12,154 nucleotides of DNA, from contig JALLLT010000170.1 in assembly GCA_025266875.1 (NCBI GenBank), positions 1 through 12,154 on the forward strand. Reading direction: 5' to 3'. The position numbers and the translations under genes were made by a program. Under the pieces are notes generated by a model. It was not told where the DNA came from. It worked only from the letters and a program-made list of their open reading frames with translations, and did no database searches. This stretch comes from Fennellomyces sp. T-0311. Taxonomy: Eukaryota > Mucoromycota > Mucoromycetes > Mucorales > Lichtheimiaceae. Shown piece by piece: positions 7,585 to 12,154 of this stretch (positions within the stretch are counted from its first letter, which is position 1; the number at the start of each line of letters is the position of its first letter).

Positions 7585-7592
7585 TTGCTGAT
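7585..7592. repeat. Left target-site duplication of hAT (TTGCTGAT)
   Basis: This 8-bp sequence is repeated exactly at 11674-11681, immediately outside the other terminus. Eight bp is the duplication length of hAT elements. Because flank and element share bases, the identical string extends to ATTGCTGATTAG at both sides; the 8-bp register is set by the matching TAGGG/CCCTA termini. Confidence 0.92.
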
Positions 7593-7605
7593 TAGGGTTC
7601 TGCAT
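7593..7605 (+). repeat. hAT 5' terminal inverted repeat
   Basis: TAGGGTTCTGCAT matches the reverse complement of the right end, TAGGGATCGTCAT, at the first five bases and several later ones (11 of 13 with one-base gaps). Short TIRs starting TAGGG or CAGGG are usual for hAT elements. Confidence 0.8.
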
Positions 7606-7608
7606 AAA

Positions 7609-7761
7609 ATCCGGATTGCTCGATCCGTTCCGTTTCGAATTGAAACGAAACGGATTCGGATTAGTACTTTCACGGATCGAAACGGATTCGGATTGAGCTT
7701 TTGACGATCCGGATTGAAAACGGATCTGAAGGTGGCAATCCGGATCGATCCGTTTGATCCG
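7609..7761. repeat. hAT 5' subterminal repeat array
   Basis: About a dozen copies of GGAT/ATCC in both orientations, mostly as CGGATTCGGAT, ATCCGGAT or CGATCCG. The longer unit GAAACGAAACGGATTCGG is shared, with small changes, with the right array. Such clusters are the expected transposase-binding sites of hAT elements. A local inverted repeat (CCGTTTC and GAAACGG, about 7630-7653) is included. Confidence 0.85.
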
Positions 7762-7766
7762 TTTTA

Positions 7767-8039
7767 TTTTACGTGGCTAATTTGTCATTGACTTGGTAAT
7801 TACAGCATTGTTAAAAGTGTTGAAGAATATATAAGGCGAATATAACATAAACGTATTCCGTTACTTTGAGTAGAGAGTAATATAAAAGAGAAGGGTTTAT
7901 TAAAAAAAAAAAAAGACGTGCGCCATCGCATAATCTGCTGTGATGCTGTAGCGAAATTAACTAGGGATGGAAGATTGAATTATAATGGGCGGTAATAAGG
8001 ATCGTAAACTACAGTGAAAAAAGTAGAGGGCTTTCTGGC
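7767..8039. other. hAT 5' interior without recognised gene
   Basis: AT-rich, with a run of 12 or more A residues near 7902-7915. No supported coding sequence; the frame used further on is closed by TAA at 7983-7985. Confidence 0.4.
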
Positions 8040-8526
8040 TTGCGAGCGGCGTTGTTAATTAATATCCATTCGCGTGTTCGGCGAGAGTTGTATCCATCCA
8101 AGCTCTCTGTCGATGATACAGAAGATAATGAGTGTGTAGCCTTATGTGCTCCTTGTGCAGCGATATTACGATTGTTAGCCGTTTCATTCCAGAGTCAGTG
8201 GTGTCGTTATCATGCCGATGGTAATCAAGCTAAAGTATTTTTGGAAGGAGATAGAAGTGCTTTCGGGGATATGATGTAGTATATACATGGCCGGAACAAT
8301 ATGCTAAAGGCAGGTTCGCGATCTATTACGATCCGTAAGTTGCTCGTTCATCATACGCGAATGCTGAGCTCTATCATGCAAACCGTTTTATCGTTGATAA
8401 CATTGACCATTCGGAAGACTCCAATCGCGGTAGGCTGCTCAATTTAGTAAAAGGGTTGTATGTTTTAGGAAATACTCAACCCGATCTTCATGATAACCTT
8501 TGTGCGACTTCTTCCGAAGGATGATA
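8040..8526 (+). pseudogene. Unidentified broken coding stretch inside hAT
   Basis: Frame 1 is open from before 8040 to the TAG at 8277-8279 and contains a Cys pair block (ECVALCAPCAAILRLLAV) and SQWCRYHADGNQAKVFLEGD. Near its end the sense appears to continue two bases over, from TAT at 8270: YDVVYTWPEQYAKGRFAIYY, a TAA at 8336-8338, then ARSSYANAELYHANRFIVDN and NRGRLLNLVKGLYVLG up to TGA at 8522. The TAA overlaps GTAAGT, a consensus donor, so it might lie in an intron instead. Both halves have protein-like composition but no family was recognised. It could be a captured host gene fragment or a second element-specific protein that has decayed. It precedes the transposase promoter in the same orientation. 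Confidence 0.35.
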
Positions 8527-8623
8527 GCTATCTTATGGCACACCGGAAGAACACTATCATCAGGTTATGTCTAGCTGATCCGTAATATCGGCAATGGCTC
8601 ATAAAAACTAAGCTGAACAAAGC

Positions 8624-8632
8624 TATATAAAG
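8624..8632 (+). promoter_or_regulatory. TATA box of the hAT transposase gene
   Basis: TATATAAAG lies about 170 bp upstream of the proposed start codon at 8801, the best core-promoter match in the interval. The spacing leaves a 5' UTR of about 140 nt. Confidence 0.5.
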
Positions 8633-8800
8633 TCTCAAGAGCAATTTGTTTGAAAGTAGAATACACTTCTTTTTATTACTGTTCCTCACTATGGTATGAG
8701 ACTTTGCATTTACATCCAACAACTGCATCCTCTTTCGTGCACTCAATCACATACCTTCTTTACTGACATAATTCCTCCCAACAGGCATCCAACTTTTACG

Positions 8801-11336
8801 ATGAATCCACCAGCTTTCTCTATCCTCGGTAAGCGCACTTCAACTACGCGTGATGATAACGTACTCGCCCAAGAAGTAAGTTGTCCTGTGCTGCCAATAA
8901 GTACATCCTGAATTACCTGCTCTAACATATTCTCATCACTTCCTTTAGGACTCTTCGATGAACGAGCGAGAGGGCAGCTCTATGTCCATCGACCGCCAGC
9001 TTTCCACCATGTCGACTGATTTCGAAAACGAAGACAATGACACCAGCAATGAGGCTGATTCTGTTGCGCCTACTTCGAGCCAAGACCAGGCCACCAGAAA
9101 AGGGGTAAAAGCACGCAAAAGCTGGGTGTACCAGTGGTTCGAGGCGAAGCAAGACGCTACGACAGCCATCACGTACTTCCACTGCCAATACCCGCTGGGC
9201 AAGGGACTCTGCGGTGTACGCTTCAAGGATCCGAAGGGAACAACTACTGGATTGACCAAACACTTGTCCAAACATGGCGTTAACAAGGACACGGCCCGCA
9301 ATGCACCACCACAGGGAAATACGCTCCATGGGTACCTGTCAAACGCCACGGCGAGCTTCCAGCCTTTCGATCCCGAGCTCTTCCGCAGACTGCTTTGCCT
9401 GTTCATTGTGTCTGCGGCATTGCCATTCGCCATTGTCAAGAACGTGTACTTCCAAAGGTTGCTGAATCTCGTGCAATCCGCTCCGAGTATCACCCACATA
9501 AAGCTCCCCAGTGACACCACCATCTCCCGTGATTTGCTCGACGTGTACCAGCTTTACAGAAGCCGTATGGATGGTATCCTGAAAAGTCAGCCGTACCTTT
9601 CGTACACTGTCGATGCTTGGACGAGCGAATGGAGAGTCCCGTTCCTTGGTATCACAGCCCATTGGATCGATGAAGAATGGAAGCAGCAATCTGTTGCCAT
9701 CGGCCTTCAGCTTCTGAATGGACCACACACCGGTGCGAACATGGCAGGCGCTTTCATGAACGTCTTGAACGAGTGGGACCTGTTGTCGACGCCCTTTTTC
9801 CTGACGGCAGACAATGCATCCAACATGGATACGATGGCTGTTGAATTGCAGTTTCTGGTCGGATCCGACATCTTTGATGCCAAGGAAAATCGTATCCCAT
9901 GCATCACACATATCATCAACTTGGCTGCACAGGCAATTCTGCACGAGGGACTGGGAGCAGAGGCGTATGATGATGAAGAGCAAGCGTTGCAGACTACAGA
10001 GGAGCCTATTACTATCAGCGCAGGTAAGAGAAAAACCGATCAGAGAAGTCCACCTCCATATTAATTATAATATGACTTACCTTAGGCGAGACGTTGCGTA
10101 AGCTGCGTAAAGGAATCGTAGCCATCAGGGCATCCCCACAAAGACTGGAGCAATACCGGAACTCATTCAAGGTGGTAGGCCATCAACCGCAAAGCATGGA
10201 CAATGAGGATGCCGATATCACCAAGTCGAGACTGAAGACCGCCGTGAGCTGATCCTCGATGTCCGTACTCGTTGGAACTCGACCTATAGCATGATCCAGA
10301 GGGCGCTTACAGTCAAGCGCTCGTATGGCAGTACATGCCGAAATATCGCAGGGCTTGAGAAGTACGATCTGACCGACTATGAATGGCAATGTCTGGAGAA
10401 GATGGCCGAACTGCTCCATGAATTTGCGAGAATGACCCCATTGCTGTCTGGTTCGTCCTATGCAACCATGAACTTGGTTATCCTTGCCTATAACCGGTTG
10501 CTGGGGAAACTCGAAGCATACCAAAGAGAATGGAAGAAGGTGAGTCGATATACGTGCCAAGGACTGTCATCCCATGCCATATACTTACATCATACTTTTA
10601 GACCTGGCCTGAATTGGTGCAAGCAGCTAAGTGCGGCTGGGAAAAGTTGCAGGGCTACTATTGCAAGGCTGACGGTCATGCGTACGCCGTTGCTACTGCC
10701 ATGGACCCACGCCTCAAGTACGAATGGTGGGAGGACGAGAACTGGGGTGAATACCGGGCAGACGCAATAGAAATGGTGGAGCATACATGGCAATCGTACA
10801 AGCCGTCCAAGAGCCAAGAACGAAGCACAGTCAACCCAGACGCTTTGATCAAGAAGAAGAGGTCGAACGTTGACCAGCTGGAGAAATACGCTGCTGCTGA
10901 CACCGTCACTGACGAGAGTGATGGGGAGAACAACTCGATCGTTTTGGAGTATTGGCAACGGGAGGTGAACAATTGGCAGGAGCTAAGGCTGATGGCACGC
11001 AGGTACTTGGCGATTCCTGCATCGTCAACGGGATCCGAACGCCTTTTCTCTCGCGCAAAGCACTACATCCCAAGTGAGCAAAACCGACTCAGTAGCAAGA
11101 AACTCGAAGCAAGTGTCCTCTCGATTCGTGGAGCAAGTATTTTGGAGAAGAATAACAGCAAGATGGGGATTGTGCATGGTTGTAAAAAGCTTTTTTTATG
11201 TGCTCATTACAACGGTCACTTTTCCTTTTTACTTTTAACTCCCCTTCTTCCCTACAAACACTTTTCAATGCTTCTGCCATTCTGCTCTCCCGCCACCCTT
11301 ATCTGTTTTTATTTTCTTCCCCATCGTTACACTTAG
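8801..11336 (+). CDS. hAT transposase with BED-type finger, four exons, one frame break
   Basis: Exons are 8801-8875, 8949-10023, 10086-10539 and 10602-11336. Introns run GTAAGT to TTTAG (73 bp, branch CTAAC), GTAAGA to CTTAG (62 bp) and GTGAGT to TTTAG (62 bp). The ATG at 8801 was chosen because exon 1 (MNPPAFSILGKRT) splices in phase into exon 2. A degenerate BED finger uses C104, C113, H130 and H134. The RNase H-like catalytic core shows D247 (TVDAWTS), D313 (LTADNASNM) and the CxxH motif C343/H346 (IPCITHI). The WNSTY block and the C-terminal dimerisation region follow, with ASSTGSERLFS probably holding the catalytic glutamate. Exon 3 does not read through: the entering frame meets TGA at 10250-10252, while the frame used downstream is open only from 10207. 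A 59-nt intron (10172-10230) could also explain it but has poor splice sites. The tail after about 11160 is low-complexity and may be read-through. Confidence 0.85.
10207..10249 (+). other. Interval holding the transposase frame break
   Basis: The frame entering exon 3 stays open to the TGA at 10250-10252, and the downstream frame (EDRRELILDVRTRWNST) opens after a TGA at 10204-10206. The switch must therefore fall in this interval and corresponds to one missing or two extra bases. No slippery heptamer was seen that would suggest programmed frameshifting. Confidence 0.65.
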
Positions 11337-11433
11337 TGTTATTTCGTTTTCTCCTTTCTTTTCTTCTTCCTACTCTTTTCTTCCTTTTTTCTCGCTGCTT
11401 TCGACTGTTGTACTATATAACATCTGCTAATTC

Positions 11434-11439
11434 AATAAA
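11434..11439 (+). terminator. Poly(A) signal of the hAT transposase gene
   Basis: AATAAA about 100 nt after the last stop codon and about 80 nt before the right subterminal array. The preceding 200 bases are strongly pyrimidine-rich. Confidence 0.5.
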
Positions 11440-11517
11440 AAACATCAGCGTATACACTTACTTTTAATTTGTCCTTCTACGAAGCGTTGATCTCTCTCGA
11501 AGCTTGTTCTTACTATT

Positions 11518-11658
11518 CGGATTTCGGATCGGATCCGGATTTTTACGAAACGGATCCGGATTCCATTTTATAATCCGGATCCTAATCCGGATTCCAAATG
11601 AGCGGATCCGTTTTAAACGAAACGGATCCGGATCCACCTCGATCCGTTTCGGATCCGT
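11518..11658. repeat. hAT 3' subterminal repeat array
   Basis: More than a dozen GGAT/ATCC units, many fused into the palindromic core GGATCC (CGGATCCGGAT and relatives). ACGAAACGGATCCGGA occurs twice and matches the unit GAAACGAAACGGATTCGG of the left array. It differs from the left end in favouring GGATCC over GGATTC. Confidence 0.85.
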
Positions 11659-11660
11659 GA

Positions 11661-11673
11661 ATGACGATCCCTA
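11661..11673 (-). repeat. hAT 3' terminal inverted repeat
   Basis: The sequence ends ATGACGATCCCTA, the inverse partner of the left terminus. The last five bases CCCTA pair exactly with the starting TAGGG. Confidence 0.8.
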
Positions 11674-11681
11674 TTGCTGAT
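11674..11681. repeat. Right target-site duplication of hAT (TTGCTGAT)
   Basis: Exact copy of 7585-7592. Its last base is also the final base of the TAA stop codon of the adjacent minus-strand SWIM gene. Confidence 0.92.
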
Positions 11682-12154
11682 TAGCGGCGTTGTGTACCAG
11701 AGCGTCTACCATGGTAATATCGCTGCATTATTTCTTCATGAAACTGTACAAGTGTTCGAACATGCTGGGCGTACCGCTCTGCCTCTTCCGGCGAAATCGT
11801 GCTGAGCTGTTGTATCCGGTCGCGATCATGGTAAAGGGCTACAACTGATTGCTCGACGAATTGTAAATCATTTGTGGTGTGATTCGGAATTGGGAGGGAT
11901 TGATCCTGCACATTTACATCCTCCATCGCTTCAGCATCTTGCAACTCACCTTCCTGGACAGGGTTTGCGTAAGCAACCAACTCAATCGCATTATGCCGCT
12001 CTGCTTCAAAAAGAAGTTGCATGCCTGTGAATTTCTCCAACAGATACATGTGCTTACAGGGAGCATTTCTATGCTGGTAATCGTTACAGGTACAAGATAA
12101 AATAAGCATATCATTGCTGACAGCCACATCATAAACCTCAGATGATCGAGCCTC
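11681..12154 (-). CDS. SWIM-type zinc finger protein, C-terminal part (5' end beyond window)
   Basis: The frame is open from the window edge (GAG at 12154) to TAA at 11683-11681, 157 codons. No start is present in the window, so the gene is partial. Residues 21-35 of the fragment, CTCNDYQHRNAPCKH, form the CxC-x9-CxH zinc ligand set of the SWIM domain. The segment leading into it (SSEVYDVAVSNDMLIL) is the usual beta-strand lead. An acidic linker and a charged helical tail ending GRRSGTQRR follow. In fungi this domain commonly sits C-terminal to a Mutator-like transposase core or in genes derived from one, so a transposase lying beyond the edge is likely but not visible. The stop codon is intact, yet the hAT inserted at that point separates it from its probable poly(A) signal. 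Confidence 0.82.
   Translation of the reverse strand, partial: EARSSEVYDVAVSNDMLILSCTCNDYQHRNAPCKHMYLLEKFTGMQLLFEAERHNAIELVAYANPVQEGELQDAEAMEDVNVQDQSLPIPNHTTNDLQFVEQSVVALYHDRDRIQQLSTISPEEAERYAQHVRTLVQFHEEIMQRYYHGRRSGTQRR

Larger units (their letters stand above)
7593..11673 (+). mobile_element. Complete hAT DNA transposon, 4081 bp
   Basis: The element starts TAGGGTTCTGCAT and ends ATGACGATCCCTA, so its short imperfect terminal inverted repeats are TAGGGTTCTGCAT and TAGGGATCGTCAT. It is flanked by the exact 8-bp duplication TTGCTGAT. GGAT/ATCC-rich subterminal arrays lie inside both ends (about 7609-7761 and 11518-11658). Inside are a broken unidentified coding stretch, a TATA box, a BED-hAT transposase gene and a poly(A) signal. 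Perfect duplications suggest a fairly recent insertion, although the transposase reading frame appears broken. Confidence 0.92.

Noticed and set aside
9339..9983. 214-codon minus-strand ORF
   Set aside because: Antisense shadow of the hAT transposase exon 2.
1..12154. CRISPR array, prokaryotic operon or phage system
   Set aside because: Spliceosomal introns, a Pol III tRNA gene without encoded CCA, and eukaryotic transposons show the DNA is eukaryotic nuclear. The repeat clusters at 1695-1841 and at the hAT ends are irregularly spaced and in both orientations.

Overview
The window looks like a transposon-dense intergenic region of a filamentous fungus, most probably an early-diverging one (Mucoromycota, for example Mucorales). 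That placement is inferred from short GT-AG introns (about 60-80 bp), an AT-rich background, a Crypton-type tyrosine-recombinase gene ending in a GCR1_C-like domain, a BED-hAT transposase, and protein fragments that read like Mucoromycota transposon families. No housekeeping protein gene was recognised. The only ordinary host gene seen is a tRNA-Ala.

Left part (1-2950): decayed sequence. It holds a TATA box followed at once by a perfect hairpin and an intron-like stretch (64-248), an orphan CACTA-like transposon terminus with 13 short subterminal repeats (1695-1860), and a broken PIF/Harbinger-type transposase fragment on the minus strand (2377-2718). Most of 250-1690 could not be assigned.

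Middle (2947-5985): an apparently intact three-exon Crypton recombinase gene on the minus strand (5412 to 2951, 771 codons after splicing). Upstream of it lies a 34-bp near-perfect palindrome (5616-5649) with a decayed second copy, then a short unassigned ORF, then tRNA-Ala(AGC) on the minus strand.

5986-7592: AT-rich, with relics of minus-strand coding sequence. One fragment with an in-frame stop (6303-6626) resembles the C-terminal part of OTU-like proteases carried by some Mutator-like elements. Two further short ORFs are unrecognised.

Right part (7593-11673): a complete hAT element of 4081 bp. It has TAGGG/CCCTA termini, a perfect 8-bp target duplication (TTGCTGAT) and GGATCC-rich subterminal arrays at both ends. 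Its four-exon transposase has one frame break, and a separate broken coding stretch lies between the 5' end and the transposase promoter. The element landed exactly at the TAA stop codon of a minus-strand SWIM-zinc-finger gene (11681 to the window edge), leaving that gene's probable poly(A) signal about 4 kb away on the far side. The SWIM gene and the OTU-like fragment share an orientation and may be remains of one Mutator-like element; this is inference.

No wholly new system could be demonstrated. The most informative objects are the fully delimited hAT insertion at a stop codon, the intact Crypton with its upstream palindrome, and the unidentified coding stretch inside the hAT.
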